A stretch of 64,000 bases of DNA, taken from NCBI GenBank assembly GCA_000758905.1, contig JRNA01000008.1, positions 1 to 64,000 on the forward strand. Reading direction: 5' to 3'. Both the position numbers and the translations under genes were made by a program. Below, piece after piece: positions 17,187 to 26,975 of this stretch (its first letter is position 1; the number at the start of each line of letters is the position of its first letter). This DNA comes from Clostridiales bacterium S5-A14a (GTDB lineage: Bacteria; Bacillota; Clostridia; Peptostreptococcales; Anaerovoracaceae). The notes beneath the pieces were generated by a model. It saw nothing but the letters and a program-made list of their open reading frames with translations, was not told the DNA's origin and ran no database searches.

Positions 17187-18581
17187 TTAGAACAACCAGT
17201 GAGCTATAGGTGCAACGATTAGAAGACTGATGATAGTTCTTTCTAAGAACAGTAGGAAAAGCTCTCCGATGTTTACAGGAAGCTTTGATCCTAGGATAAG
17301 TCCACCAACCTCAGATAGATAGATAAGCTGAGTTACTGAAATAACTGCGATGATAAATCTAGTCATTTCAGACTTAACTGTACCTGCTGCAATAATAGCT
17401 GGAGTAAACATATCTGTAAAGCCTACTACCATTGTCTTTGAAGCGTGAACAGCTTCAGGAACCTGCAGCAGATTTAGAAGTGGCATGAAAGGCTTTCCAA
17501 GCCATGTGAATATTTCTGTGTTATTTGCAATAGCTAGTGCTAAAGTACCTATGCACATTACAACAGGCATTACACCAAACCACATCCCTACCATGTTTTT
17601 AAGACCATTGCTAACAAACTGTCCAACGCCCTTGTGTTCAGCCACTCTCTCAAGAGCAAGGTGAACACCGTAATCTGCTGAGCTGTTAAATCCATCAGGA
17701 AGTGTCTCTGGCATAGCTTTACCTTCTACAAGGTATGTATCTTTCTTAAGTGAAAGAGGTGGTATTCTTGGGCATATGATTGCGCAAACAACACCAATCA
17801 AGCAAACTGTCAAGTAGTATGGTCCGAAGTATTGCATCAAATCAACCTGAGCAAGTACTACGATACTGAATGTAATAGATACTGCTGAGAAAGTTGTCGC
17901 TATAATTGATGCCTCTCTAGTTGAGTAGTATCCACCTTCGTACTGGTTACATGTGAGCATTACGCCGAGAGTACCGTCACCAATCCATGATGTGAAGCAG
18001 TCTACAGCCGCCCTTCCTGGAATCTTGAAAAGAGGTCTCATAACCTTTGTCAGAAGTGCTCCTACAAATTCAAGCAGACCGAAGTCAAGAAGAAGTGGAA
18101 GTAACAAGCTTGCGATTGCAAATATGATAACAAGTGTTGTCAAAAGATCTCCTAAAACAAATCCTCCATCATCAGGATTTGTGATCCAGTTAAGCACACC
18201 TTTGCCATCTTCTCCAGCCTCGATTTCTAAGTAAGTGAGCCATGCAAATACTGCACCAGCAACACGGATAACTACCCAGATAGGTGTAGTTGAGAAAGTA
18301 TCTTTCAATAAGTGGTTCTCTGTGATAAACTTAGGTTTTCCAAGTGCTATAACAGACATAATTGCGGAAATTGTAACAATAATAACACAAAGAATAGGCA
18401 ATATGCTTCCAATTGCGCCACTGATAATATCGGCTAGAATTTTTACCATAATCGTCCAGTCCTTAGCGCCTTCACCAGTTGCACCAAAGAACGATTTCTT
18501 TACAGGTATCATGAATAAAATAATACCGATAATAGAAGGAATTAAAAATCCTGCCATCAATGTACTTCGATTTTTGTTCAT
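17187..18581 (-). CDS. YjiH-family membrane transporter (nucleoside-recognition/GATE domain)
   Basis: 464 residues with about 11 membrane segments. DCFTSWIGDGTLGVMLT and KTMVVGFTDMFTPAIIAAG are typical of GATE-domain proteins such as YjiH. Likely a solute transporter with unknown substrate. Start placed at 18581 (MNKNRSTLMAGFL), where GGGAG precedes the ATG; the longer frame adds 22 residues. Its promoter has TATAAT at 18613-18618 (minus strand). It diverges from the large dehydratase activator gene. Confidence 0.8.
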   Translation of the reverse strand: MNKNRSTLMAGFLIPSIIGIILFMIPVKKSFFGATGEGAKDWTIMVKILADIISGAIGSILPILCVIIVTISAIMSVIALGKPKFITENHLLKDTFSTTPIWVVIRVAGAVFAWLTYLEIEAGEDGKGVLNWITNPDDGGFVLGDLLTTLVIIFAIASLLLPLLLDFGLLEFVGALLTKVMRPLFKIPGRAAVDCFTSWIGDGTLGVMLTCNQYEGGYYSTREASIIATTFSAVSITFSIVVLAQVDLMQYFGPYYLTVCLIGVVCAIICPRIPPLSLKKDTYLVEGKAMPETLPDGFNSSADYGVHLALERVAEHKGVGQFVSNGLKNMVGMWFGVMPVVMCIGTLALAIANNTEIFTWLGKPFMPLLNLLQVPEAVHASKTMVVGFTDMFTPAIIAAGTVKSEMTRFIIAVISVTQLIYLSEVGGLILGSKLPVNIGELFLLFLERTIISLLIVAPIAHWLF

Positions 18582-18867
18582 ATAATTCTCCCTTCGTATA
18601 GCCATTTGCTTAATTATACCATAGATTGGCGGATTGTTGTATACCAAATTTGTATCATTGTGCTAACTTCTACGATATTGATCCTTATTTTGTTTTATTA
18701 TTAACAATATAATCGCCTGATTGAGAAATTTTTATCGCATTTATCTTGCTATTTTTCAAGGTTTTGACGTCATTTTACTAATGTCGTAAAATTCTGCACA
18801 AAAGATTTAAAAATTCAAGCAAATTATTAAAAAAAGAGTGTATAATATATGTCTAAGGAGAAACGAT

Positions 18868-21800
18868 ATGACAGTGCATTTAGGATTAGACGTGGGCTCG
18901 ACGACAGTTAAACTTGTCGCACTCGATGAAGATTTTAATGTTTTGTATCAAACATATCGAAGACACATGTCCGACGTTAAAAATACCGTCAAGGACGTTG
19001 TTAGAGATTGCTATGAGCAGCTTGGCGATGGTCCTGTAACCGTTAGCGTGACAGGTTCCGGCGGACTTTATGTAAACAAGCACTTCAATATACCTTTTAT
19101 TCAAGAGGTAGTTTCGCTATCGCGCGGAATTTCGACTTTCATCGAACAAACAGACGTCGCAATCGAGCTTGGCGGCGAAGATTCAAAGATTATATATTTT
19201 TCAGGCTCCGTTGAGTCAAGGATGAACTCAATTTGTGCCGGTGGTACAGGCGCCTTTATTGACCAGATGGCCTCCCTTCTTAAGACAGATGCTGTGGGGC
19301 TTAATAATTATGCAGAGAATTCAAGCAAAATATATCCTATTGCTTCTCGCTGCGGTGTTTTTGCTAAAACTGATGTGCAAGCACTCATCAACCAGGGAGC
19401 AAGTAAAGAAGATATTTCTCTTTCAGTTCTGCAATCAGTGGTAAATCAAACTATCTCAAACCTTGCCTGTGGAAGACCAATCAAAGGCAATGTTGCATTC
19501 CTGGGCGGGCCGCTGCATTTTTTGCCTGAACTAAAAAACCGTTTTGTTGAAACACTTGGATTAAAGCCAAACGAAATCATTTCTCCAGATGACGGAGAAA
19601 TATTTGTCGCCAAGGGTGCTGCTGTTGCATCTACTCAAGAAGAGGAGATGCAGTTTAGTGAACTGAAAGAATTAGTAGAAAAGGATTTTGACGACGAAAG
19701 CGTAAGCAATGTTCTCATGCCTTTGTTTAAATCAGACGAGGAACTAAATGAGTTCCGCAAAAGGCACAGCCAAAGCACAGTTGAATATGAGGATATTGGT
19801 AAGTATAGTGGGCCTATGTATCTTGGCATAGACTCTGGTTCAACCACTTCAAAGCTAGTATTGCTTTCAGAAGACAACAAAATACTTTATTCACATTATA
19901 CAAGCAACGGTGGAGATCCTCTCTCCGTAATTGTTGAGCAAATCAAACACATTTATGAGATTAAATCACCTGAAAGTTACTTCGCTTATGCTGGAGTTAC
20001 TGGATATGGTGAAGATTTTATTAAGTCGGCTCTCAATCTCGATACAGGGGAAGTTGAGACTGTCGCTCATTTTGAAGCAGCCAAATATTTTGACCCTGAT
20101 GTTGACTTTGTTATTGACATCGGTGGGCAGGATATGAAGTCGATGAAGATTCAAGATGGTGTTATCAATTCTATATTACTTAATGAGGCTTGTAGTTCCG
20201 GCTGTGGCTCCTTCCTTGAGACCTTTTCAAAGAGCATAGGTCTCTCGCCCGCCCAGTTTGCGGAACTGGCCCTAAGCGCAAACAGGCCGGTCGATCTGGG
20301 CTCGCGCTGTACGGTCTTCATGAACTCAAATGTGAAGCAAGCCCAGAAGGAAGGAGCCGACCCTGCCGACATAGCAGCAGGTCTTGCATATTCCGTAATC
20401 AAAAACGCCATACAAAAAGTAATCAAAATTAGGAACACAGACGACCTGGGAGAACACATCGTCGTCCAGGGCGGCACCTTCCTCTCGGACGCTGTACTGA
20501 AAGCATTTGAAAATTTGACAGGCCGAGAAGTGACGCGTCCGGTTATATCAGGGCTGATGGGAGCCTTCGGCATTGCACTAATTGCTAAGAAACGAGCTCA
20601 TAATCAAATAAAAAAAGCACAAGAGACCAATAATGGCATGGCCTTTGCGAACCTCGAAAAGGCCGGTGACGGCACGAAACTTGCGAACCTACAAGAAGCC
20701 GGCGACAGTTCAGAATTTGCGGATTCTCAAGAGTCTGATAATGGCATGGGTCTTGCGGACCAAAAGCAGAATACCGACGTTAATCCTACAGATATAACAA
20801 GCCGCAAAGGACCTGCGATTGTCAAATCCTCTATTTTGTCGTCCGAAGAACTCGAAAGCTTCACATACAGAAGCATCGACACAAACTGCGGCAGATGTAG
20901 CAATAACTGCAGACTCAAAATTAACATTTTCCCAAACGGCAAACGCTATATTACAGGCAACCGCTGTGAACGCGGCAGCAATATCGATAGTGGAGCATCT
21001 GAAGATAACCACAAACTTCCTAATATGTTTGCTGAAAAATACGAACTTTTATTCAACAGAAAAATACTGACTGTAGAACAAGCAAAGCGTGGCACCGTTG
21101 GAATTCCACGTGTTTTAAACATTTATGAAAACTACCCGTTCTGGCATAAATTTTTTAGTTTACTAGGATTTAGGGTCATACTTTCCGACGAAACGACTAG
21201 AAACACCTATGAGGATGGTATTGAGACAATTCCTTCTGAAACAGCATGCTATCCAGCAAAACTTGTACATGGGCACATCGAAAATCTTCTTAAGAAAAAG
21301 AAATCTGGCAAGGAAAATATAGATTTTATTTTCTATCCCTCTGTTTTCTATGAGCAAAAGAATTTTAAAAAACAGGCCAATAACCTTAACTGCCCTGTTG
21401 TTTGTGGATATCCTGAAGTTATTAAAAATAACATGGATCTTGATGGCGTTCAATTTTTGAATCCTTTTATTTCGCTCCGAGATAGGAGAAAACTGCCTAG
21501 ACGTCTGAACGAAGTCTTCCCACGCATACAAAAACTTGAAATTGAAAAAGCGTGCAAATATGCATTTTTTGCCCTTGACGAATTCAAGGCTGAAATGCGA
21601 AAACGCGGAGAAAAAGCCATTGAACAACTAAGGCAAAATGGCCAGAAAGCAGTTATTTTGTGCGGCAGGCCTTACCATATAGACAAGGAAATAAATCACG
21701 GTATTCCTGAGTTAATAACATCTCTTGGACTTGGAGTTCTGACCTTCGATGCAATTCCTCAGAATTTTGACGTGAAAAACCCGCTTAGAGTTCTAGACCA

Positions 21801-23352
21801 ATGGACCTACCATGCAAGGCTCTACCGTGCGGCTGAATATGTGTCTGACAAAAAAGATATCGGCCTTGTTCAACTAAACTCTTTCGGCTGCGGGCTTGAC
21901 GCAATAACTACAGATCAGGTTCATGATATTCTGCAGCGTTACGGTAAAATCCATACTGTATTAAAAATTGATGAGGTTAATAACCTCGGCGCTGTTAAAA
22001 TCAGGATGCGTTCGCTGATAGAAACAATTGAAAACAGATCTAGAAGCACTATTAAAAACGAAGAGATTGAGAAGCCTGTGCTTTTCACAAAAGAGAACCG
22101 CAAAACACACACAATTTTGATGCCGCAGATGTCTCCAATTCACTTTGCTCTAATCTCCGAGCTTTTACAGGATCTTGGTTTCAACCTTCAAATACTTGAT
22201 GAACTCGGTCCAGATGTAATTCAGATGGGCCTAAAGTATGTGAATAACGATGCCTGTTATCCATCGATGTTTGTTGTCGGTCAGTTCATAGAAGCGGTAA
22301 AAAGCGGAAAGTATGACACAGATAATCTTTCCCTTCTCATAACGCAGACTGGCGGAGCTTGCCGTGCTTCAAACTACGTTGGCTTGATCAGGAAGGCTCT
22401 CAAAGACGCAGGATATGGCCATGTGCCTGTTATTGCATTGTCTTTTCAAGGTATAGAAAAACATCCTGGCTTTGATATACCAAAGAACAAAATTATGGAA
22501 CTCGCAAAAAGACTCATTATCAGTCTTCAGTATGGTGATTTAATTCAAAGATGCCTATGTGCCACAAGACCATACGAAAAAGTGAAGGGTACATGCAATA
22601 CACTTAAGGACAAATGGATTGATATTTTAAAGGGTTCCAAGGATTTCTCTCGCAAGACGTTCATAAAAAATGTAAAAACTATAATCGAAGATTTTGCATC
22701 GGTTGACGTAACAGACGTAGAAAAGCCTAAGGTTGGTATAGTCGGCGAAATCCTTGTGAAATACCTGCCTCAGGCAAACAACTTCCTCATAGAAAAATTG
22801 GAGCAGGAGGGTGCAGAAGCCGTGATTTCAGACTTGACAGACTTTATTTTGTACTCCCTCAAAAATCCTAGGTATAAACGCCAAGAACTTTCAGCTTCAG
22901 TGCTACCTGAACTGTTTTCTGCTGCCCTAATCAAGTACTTTGAGTATTACAGAAAAATCATTCGCCAAGAACTCAAGGGTTCCAAATACGTTGTTCCAGA
23001 GCACATCAACAAAATAGCTGACAGGGCTGAGCGGTTCGTGAGTCTTTCAAATCAATACGGAGAAGGATGGCTATTGACGGGTGAAATGATCGACCTGATT
23101 GAGCATGGAGTTAAAAATATTATCTGTGTTCAGCCTTTTGGATGTCTGCCTAACCACATTACCGGCAAGGGAGTAATCAAAACTATAAGGGAAAGGTATA
23201 ATGATATAAATATTGTACCGATCGACTTTGATGCTTCCGCTTCGGAGGTAAATCAGTTCAACAGGATTAAGCTCATGCTTTCAGTTGCAAATGAAAATAT
23301 GAAAAAAGGCAATAGCAATAAATGTAATAGCAACAAAAATAATATCAATTAA
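18868..23352 (+). CDS. Large 2-hydroxyacyl-CoA dehydratase activator-type protein (BadF/BcrA ATPases + DUF2229)
   Basis: 1494 residues. Two ASKHA ATPase modules come first: GLDVGSTTVKL (about 5-15) with CAGGTGAFIDQM, and LGIDSGSTTSKLVLL (about 315-330) with CSSGCGSFLETF; the paired cysteines suit a bridging Fe-S cluster. After a 12-residue-repeat linker (bases 20629-20772) comes DUF2229 with NCGRCSNNC, then a region like dehydratase component D. Such proteins are thought to drive ATP-dependent electron transfer, but partner and substrate are unknown. No hgdAB-type subunits lie nearby. Start at 18868 because AAGGAG precedes it. The tail is Asn/Ser/Lys-rich and its coding pattern continues in frame 21 codons past the stop. 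Confidence 0.85.
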   Translation: MTVHLGLDVGSTTVKLVALDEDFNVLYQTYRRHMSDVKNTVKDVVRDCYEQLGDGPVTVSVTGSGGLYVNKHFNIPFIQEVVSLSRGISTFIEQTDVAIELGGEDSKIIYFSGSVESRMNSICAGGTGAFIDQMASLLKTDAVGLNNYAENSSKIYPIASRCGVFAKTDVQALINQGASKEDISLSVLQSVVNQTISNLACGRPIKGNVAFLGGPLHFLPELKNRFVETLGLKPNEIISPDDGEIFVAKGAAVASTQEEEMQFSELKELVEKDFDDESVSNVLMPLFKSDEELNEFRKRHSQSTVEYEDIGKYSGPMYLGIDSGSTTSKLVLLSEDNKILYSHYTSNGGDPLSVIVEQIKHIYEIKSPESYFAYAGVTGYGEDFIKSALNLDTGEVETVAHFEAAKYFDPDVDFVIDIGGQDMKSMKIQDGVINSILLNEACSSGCGSFLETFSKSIGLSPAQFAELALSANRPVDLGSRCTVFMNSNVKQAQKEGADPADIAAGLAYSVIKNAIQKVIKIRNTDDLGEHIVVQGGTFLSDAVLKAFENLTGREVTRPVISGLMGAFGIALIAKKRAHNQIKKAQETNNGMAFANLEKAGDGTKLANLQEAGDSSEFADSQESDNGMGLADQKQNTDVNPTDITSRKGPAIVKSSILSSEELESFTYRSIDTNCGRCSNNCRLKINIFPNGKRYITGNRCERGSNIDSGASEDNHKLPNMFAEKYELLFNRKILTVEQAKRGTVGIPRVLNIYENYPFWHKFFSLLGFRVILSDETTRNTYEDGIETIPSETACYPAKLVHGHIENLLKKKKSGKENIDFIFYPSVFYEQKNFKKQANNLNCPVVCGYPEVIKNNMDLDGVQFLNPFISLRDRRKLPRRLNEVFPRIQKLEIEKACKYAFFALDEFKAEMRKRGEKAIEQLRQNGQKAVILCGRPYHIDKEINHGIPELITSLGLGVLTFDAIPQNFDVKNPLRVLDQWTYHARLYRAAEYVSDKKDIGLVQLNSFGCGLDAITTDQVHDILQRYGKIHTVLKIDEVNNLGAVKIRMRSLIETIENRSRSTIKNEEIEKPVLFTKENRKTHTILMPQMSPIHFALISELLQDLGFNLQILDELGPDVIQMGLKYVNNDACYPSMFVVGQFIEAVKSGKYDTDNLSLLITQTGGACRASNYVGLIRKALKDAGYGHVPVIALSFQGIEKHPGFDIPKNKIMELAKRLIISLQYGDLIQRCLCATRPYEKVKGTCNTLKDKWIDILKGSKDFSRKTFIKNVKTIIEDFASVDVTDVEKPKVGIVGEILVKYLPQANNFLIEKLEQEGAEAVISDLTDFILYSLKNPRYKRQELSASVLPELFSAALIKYFEYYRKIIRQELKGSKYVVPEHINKIADRAERFVSLSNQYGEGWLLTGEMIDLIEHGVKNIICVQPFGCLPNHITGKGVIKTIRERYNDINIVPIDFDASASEVNQFNRIKLMLSVANENMKKGNSNKCNSNKNNIN

Positions 23353-23446
23353 GGCAACAACTATAAAGATAATAGCAATAAAGACAATAGAAGTGACAAT
23401 AGCAGTAATGTTAAATAATATTCAATATAAAGGAGACACAATATAT

Positions 23447-24559
23447 ATGAATTCTACACAGAGTAAAATTAATGAGATAACAAAACCAGCTCTCATCATA
23501 ATGGCTGCAGGTATGGGTAGTCGCTACGGCGGCCTCAAACAGGTTGATCCTGTAACTCCCGAGGGCGAAATTCTTCTAGATTTCTCACTTTACGATGCAA
23601 TGATGGCAGGATTTGAGGACGTTGTGTTTATAATAAGGAAGGAGCACCGCGAAGCATTTGACAATTTGCTCAAAGACCGCGCTGGCAAACATCTTTCAAT
23701 ACACTATGCATATCAAGAACTTTCAGATTTACCTGAGGGCTTTGAAGTGCCCGATGGCCGCACCAAGCCTTGGGGAACATGTCATGCTGTTATGGCATGC
23801 AGGGATATCGTCAAGGGTCCGTTCGCGGTCATAAACGCTGATGATTACTATGGGCCTAGTGCTTTTATGCAAATATATGATTTTCTTTCATCGGCAATTT
23901 CATCGGGAGACAATCATTCTGATAACGACGGATTAACATCAAAAGATTCTGGCAATAACTCTCGTGCTTCCGAGATTTCACACGAGATTCTGCAAGACAA
24001 CAAAATATCTGACTTCGCTATGGTTGGCTATATGCTACCGAATACACTTTCGGAGTCGGGTCACGTCGCTCGCGGTGTGTGCCAGATAAGCGATAGCGGC
24101 TATTTGAGTGATATAGTTGAGCGTACAAAAATAATGCGTCGCCATATTGATCCTAATTTCAAATCTAATTCTGGCTCTGTTGAAACAAAAAATTCGGTTT
24201 CACAAAGGGGCTCAGAAATAGCGTATGAGGACGGTGAAACCGGTAATTGGATTCCACTTTCCGAAGACACCATTGTTTCAATGAATTTTTGGGGCTTCAC
24301 TCAATCCTTTATGAAGGCTATGATTGATAACTTCCCTGCTTTTCTTGAGGAATCGCTTAAAACCGATCCCCTAAAAGCTGAGTATTTTCTGCCTTTTATA
24401 GTCGACAAGATGATTGTTGCAGGCTCGGCTAGAGTTAAAGTTCTGCCTTCAAAGGATAGATGGTACGGTATGACCTATAAAGAAGATAAGCCTTTGGTAA
24501 CCGCAGCATTGCAATCCATGAAGGACAAGGGGCTCTATCCGGATAAACTTTGGAAATAA
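23447..24559 (+). CDS. Sugar-phosphate nucleotidyltransferase family protein
   Basis: 370 residues. N-terminal nucleotide-binding loop IIMAAGMGSRYGGLKQ and metal-site FAVINADDYYG identify an NTP_transferase-fold enzyme, probably coupling a sugar phosphate to a nucleotide. Two low-complexity serine/asparagine-rich insertions (about 155-185 and 235-260) separate fold elements. Start at 23447, seven bases after AAAGGAGAC. The gene follows the activator by 95 bp of Asn/Ser-type repeat sequence. Confidence 0.8.
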   Translation: MNSTQSKINEITKPALIIMAAGMGSRYGGLKQVDPVTPEGEILLDFSLYDAMMAGFEDVVFIIRKEHREAFDNLLKDRAGKHLSIHYAYQELSDLPEGFEVPDGRTKPWGTCHAVMACRDIVKGPFAVINADDYYGPSAFMQIYDFLSSAISSGDNHSDNDGLTSKDSGNNSRASEISHEILQDNKISDFAMVGYMLPNTLSESGHVARGVCQISDSGYLSDIVERTKIMRRHIDPNFKSNSGSVETKNSVSQRGSEIAYEDGETGNWIPLSEDTIVSMNFWGFTQSFMKAMIDNFPAFLEESLKTDPLKAEYFLPFIVDKMIVAGSARVKVLPSKDRWYGMTYKEDKPLVTAALQSMKDKGLYPDKLWK

Positions 24560-24680
24560 TAAGGCAAATCTAAATGTGTCTTTCGTTAGGGATAGGTTCG
24601 TAGAGATTTAGGTTGCCTCCGCCTATTGCAATTAAGATAAAGTTATGATATTATTTTGATAGTAGAAGGAGGTTGATACT

Positions 24681-24953
24681 ATGATTAATATTCGTCCAGT
24701 TTCTGACTTAAGAAACAAATTTCCAGAAATTGAAGAAACTGTTATAGGTTCAAATGCTCCAGTGTTCCTCACTAAAAATGGTTATGGAACAATGGTACTT
24801 ATGAGCGTTGAACAATACTCTGCTCTTACAGATGATGTTGAACGAAGGCTTAATGAGGCCGATGCTTTTGCAGCAAAATCTTCTATTCGCCTTTCTAAAT
24901 CTGATATCTTTGATAAAGTAAGGAACAGAATAGATGAACAAACAAACTTATAA
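24681..24953 (+). CDS. Type II antitoxin, Phd/YefM family
   Basis: 90 residues. NIRPVSDLRNKFPEIEE and VFLTKNGYGTMVLMSVEQY are the classic Phd/YefM DNA-binding fold, followed by an acidic toxin-binding tail. AGGAGG precedes the ATG. The last 20 bases overlap the toxin gene, the standard antitoxin-toxin arrangement. Confidence 0.9.
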   Translation: MINIRPVSDLRNKFPEIEETVIGSNAPVFLTKNGYGTMVLMSVEQYSALTDDVERRLNEADAFAAKSSIRLSKSDIFDKVRNRIDEQTNL

Positions 24954-25251
24954 ATTAACTTTTCTTCCGTTATTTGAAGAAGACTTACTAGAAATTACTA
25001 ACTATATAACTAACACTTTACAAAACCCTAGTGCCGCTCATAGACTGGTTGATGATATAGAGCTAGCAATTATCAAAAGGCTTGAAATGCCTCTTAGTTA
25101 TGCACACTATCAATCATCAAAATTAAGAAGGCATCCTTACTACAGGATTAATGTTCGAAATTTTTCTGTTTTTTATGTAGTCATTGATGACACTATGGAA
25201 GTTCGTAGACTTTTGTATTCAAAACGAAATATAGATGAACTACTAAAATAA
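24934..25251 (+). CDS. Type II toxin, RelE/ParE family
   Basis: 105 residues, basic. FEEDLLEITNYITNTLQNPSAA is the ParE/RelE N-terminal helix pair, and RHPYYRINVRNFSVFYVV plus VRRLLYSKRNI form the conserved strands. It starts inside the antitoxin gene and would act on ribosome-bound mRNA or gyrase; which one cannot be told from sequence alone. Confidence 0.9.
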   Translation: MNKQTYKLTFLPLFEEDLLEITNYITNTLQNPSAAHRLVDDIELAIIKRLEMPLSYAHYQSSKLRRHPYYRINVRNFSVFYVVIDDTMEVRRLLYSKRNIDELLK

Positions 25252-25358
25252 TCATTCTTTATGAATGGTTATTTTTTATTCTATCAAGAACTTATCAAGA
25301 ATTATACCCCCAGTGTTAATTGGAAAAATTTGTGTTATAATAATTTAAACACAACTGG

Positions 25359-25796
25359 ATGAGAGATGAAAACATGATGTCAAAAAGTCAAAAAATATAT
25401 TTTTTTCTATATTTGTTTTTTATATTATTATTTCCTATTGCTCTTTATTTGATGACTACATTTATTCCTGAACCTACCCTCTCAGTGAACCAAAATCACC
25501 ATCCATTTGAACATATAGATGATAAAGTGTTTTTTATAGGGCTGATACTCACTTTTGGATTATATTTATATCCTTTGCATATTATTTTTATTAATAAAAC
25601 AACATTAAAAATTAGAATAAGTTTATTCACTGTAGTATCAAGTTTTTTTATTTTGATTATTCCTGTCCTTTATATGTTGCTTAATTTTTCCGTTTCTGAA
25701 TATTTTCCAGTGCTTTGTTATATTATTCCGACTTTTCTTTTCCCATACTTTATAATTTATTATATTAAATATAAAATGTATAAAAAGAGAGATTAA
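25359..25796 (+). CDS. Small four-helix membrane protein, unknown
   Basis: 145 residues with four hydrophobic segments (about 14-33, 57-75, 88-110, 115-137) and a basic C-terminus. No family recognised. Very AT-rich compared with its neighbours. The ATG at 25359 and the ATG ATG at 25374 are both possible starts; neither has a strong ribosome binding site. It ends just before a bidirectional terminator. Confidence 0.55.
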   Translation: MRDENMMSKSQKIYFFLYLFFILLFPIALYLMTTFIPEPTLSVNQNHHPFEHIDDKVFFIGLILTFGLYLYPLHIIFINKTTLKIRISLFTVVSSFFILIIPVLYMLLNFSVSEYFPVLCYIIPTFLFPYFIIYYIKYKMYKKRD

Positions 25797-25827
25797 TCCT
25801 CCCTTTTATCATTGGGCATTACGCAAC

Positions 25828-25874
25828 AAAAACCGCTGCAATGACTGAGAAATCAATCTTTACAGCGGTTTTTA
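25828..25874. terminator. Bidirectional terminator
   Basis: AAAAACCGCTG / CAGCGGTTTTT stem between the convergent membrane protein and hrb genes, with A and T runs on either side. Confidence 0.8.
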
Positions 25875-25932
25875 TTAATCTTTTTCCTATAAGTCGTTTA
25901 TAAGGCTAACCTAATATTCTAGGCCCAAGAAA

Positions 25933-26592
25933 CTATATTTTCTTGAAAACTTCCTTCCCGTGCTTACAAATTGGGCAAACCCAATCATCAGGAATGTCCT
26001 CAAACTTTGTTCCAGCAGGAATTCCATGCTCAGGGTCACCCTTTTCAGGATCATAAATGTAGTTACAGATAGTGCAAACCCACTTATCGCCTGAAGCGCT
26101 GTCTGATTTTGCAGCAGCAGGCTTAGGCTTGATAGAATTCTGATAATAATTATATGTGCAAGAAGCTTTATCAGTCAAATCCTTTTCTTCTGTAACAGTT
26201 CCTACAAAAATAGTATGAGTACCTATGTCAAGTGTTTGCTCAACATCTACAGAAACCATCGCATTAGTGCCGCGCGTAACATAATAGATACCATTCTCAG
26301 CACGCTCGCAACCATCAAAACCCTCGAACTTATCAACATCTCTGCCGCTCTGGAATCCAAAAGTCTTGAACAAATCAAAATCAGCATCCTCACTTAAGAA
26401 TGAAACATTGAATTTACCTGTTTTCTTGATCATATCATGGGTGTAATTCAACTTATTAACCGCAATAGACACCTTGAAAGGCTCTGCAGTTGCCTGCATT
26501 GCAGTGTTGATAATACATCCACAGTCTTTGTCACCATCTTTTGCAGACAAAACGAAAAGTCCGTAACTGAATTTAAAAATTACGTTGCTCAT
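25933..26592 (-). CDS. hrb: Flavin reductase-rubredoxin fusion (high-molecular-weight rubredoxin)
   Basis: 219 residues. The N-terminal 155 form a flavin-reductase-like FMN domain ([36 protein letters not shown]). [14 protein letters not shown] linker leads to a rubredoxin domain with CTIC and CPIC iron ligands. Hrb proteins shuttle electrons from NAD(P)H to flavodiiron oxygen or NO reductases. The ATG lies six bases after the stop of a small rubredoxin gene, whose end supplies the GAGGA ribosome site, so the two form an operon for oxygen or NO defence. No flavodiiron gene is in the window. Confidence 0.9.
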   Translation of the reverse strand: MSNVIFKFSYGLFVLSAKDGDKDCGCIINTAMQATAEPFKVSIAVNKLNYTHDMIKKTGKFNVSFLSEDADFDLFKTFGFQSGRDVDKFEGFDGCERAENGIYYVTRGTNAMVSVDVEQTLDIGTHTIFVGTVTEEKDLTDKASCTYNYYQNSIKPKPAAAKSDSASGDKWVCTICNYIYDPEKGDPEHGIPAGTKFEDIPDDWVCPICKHGKEVFKKI

Positions 26593-26598
26593 ATCAAA

Positions 26599-26763
26599 TT
26601 ATTCCTCAACAGGTTTGAAAACATCTTTTCCCATGCCGCAAAGAGGACATTTCCAATCATCTGGAAGATCCTCAAAAGCTGTACCAGGCTCAATTCCATT
26701 ATCAGGATCACCCTGTGCTGGGTCATAAATATATCCACATGCTCCACATTCATACTTCTTCAT
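26599..26763 (-). CDS. Rubredoxin
   Basis: 54 residues, read directly from the minus strand: [18 protein letters not shown] at the start, then [20 protein letters not shown] and a [12 protein letters not shown] end. The CGAC and CPLC pairs hold one iron. Full family length, with AGGAGAA just upstream of the ATG. It is the first gene of the two-gene unit with hrb and closely resembles that protein's C-terminal domain. Confidence 0.95.
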   Translation of the reverse strand: MKKYECGACGYIYDPAQGDPDNGIEPGTAFEDLPDDWKCPLCGMGKDVFKPVEE

Positions 26764-26950
26764 AACATTCTCCTCCTTATAAAAATCACGCCAAAATAGT
26801 TGGCTACTATATACACTATTTTACTAAAAAACCTATCGACTTTCAAGCAAAACAGTTTTTCATAACAGCAACATTATCGCCGTTATACAAATTTATACCC
26901 CACTTTTTCAATTAAAACCAAACAAAATATTTGCATCGGCTAACAAAACA

Positions 26951-26972
26951 AACACCTTGCTTAGCAAATCAA
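26951..26972 (-). terminator. Probable terminator of cysK
   Basis: ACCTTG / CAAGGT stem with a 10-nt loop, followed on the minus strand by a T-rich stretch (GTTTGTTTTG). The stem starts 4 bp past the cysK stop and is short. Confidence 0.5.
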
Positions 26973-26975
26973 GGT

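Noticed and set aside
20151-20573. 140-codon antisense frame in the dehydratase activator
   Set aside because: It lies opposite a region coding conserved ATPase motifs; codon pattern is a shadow.
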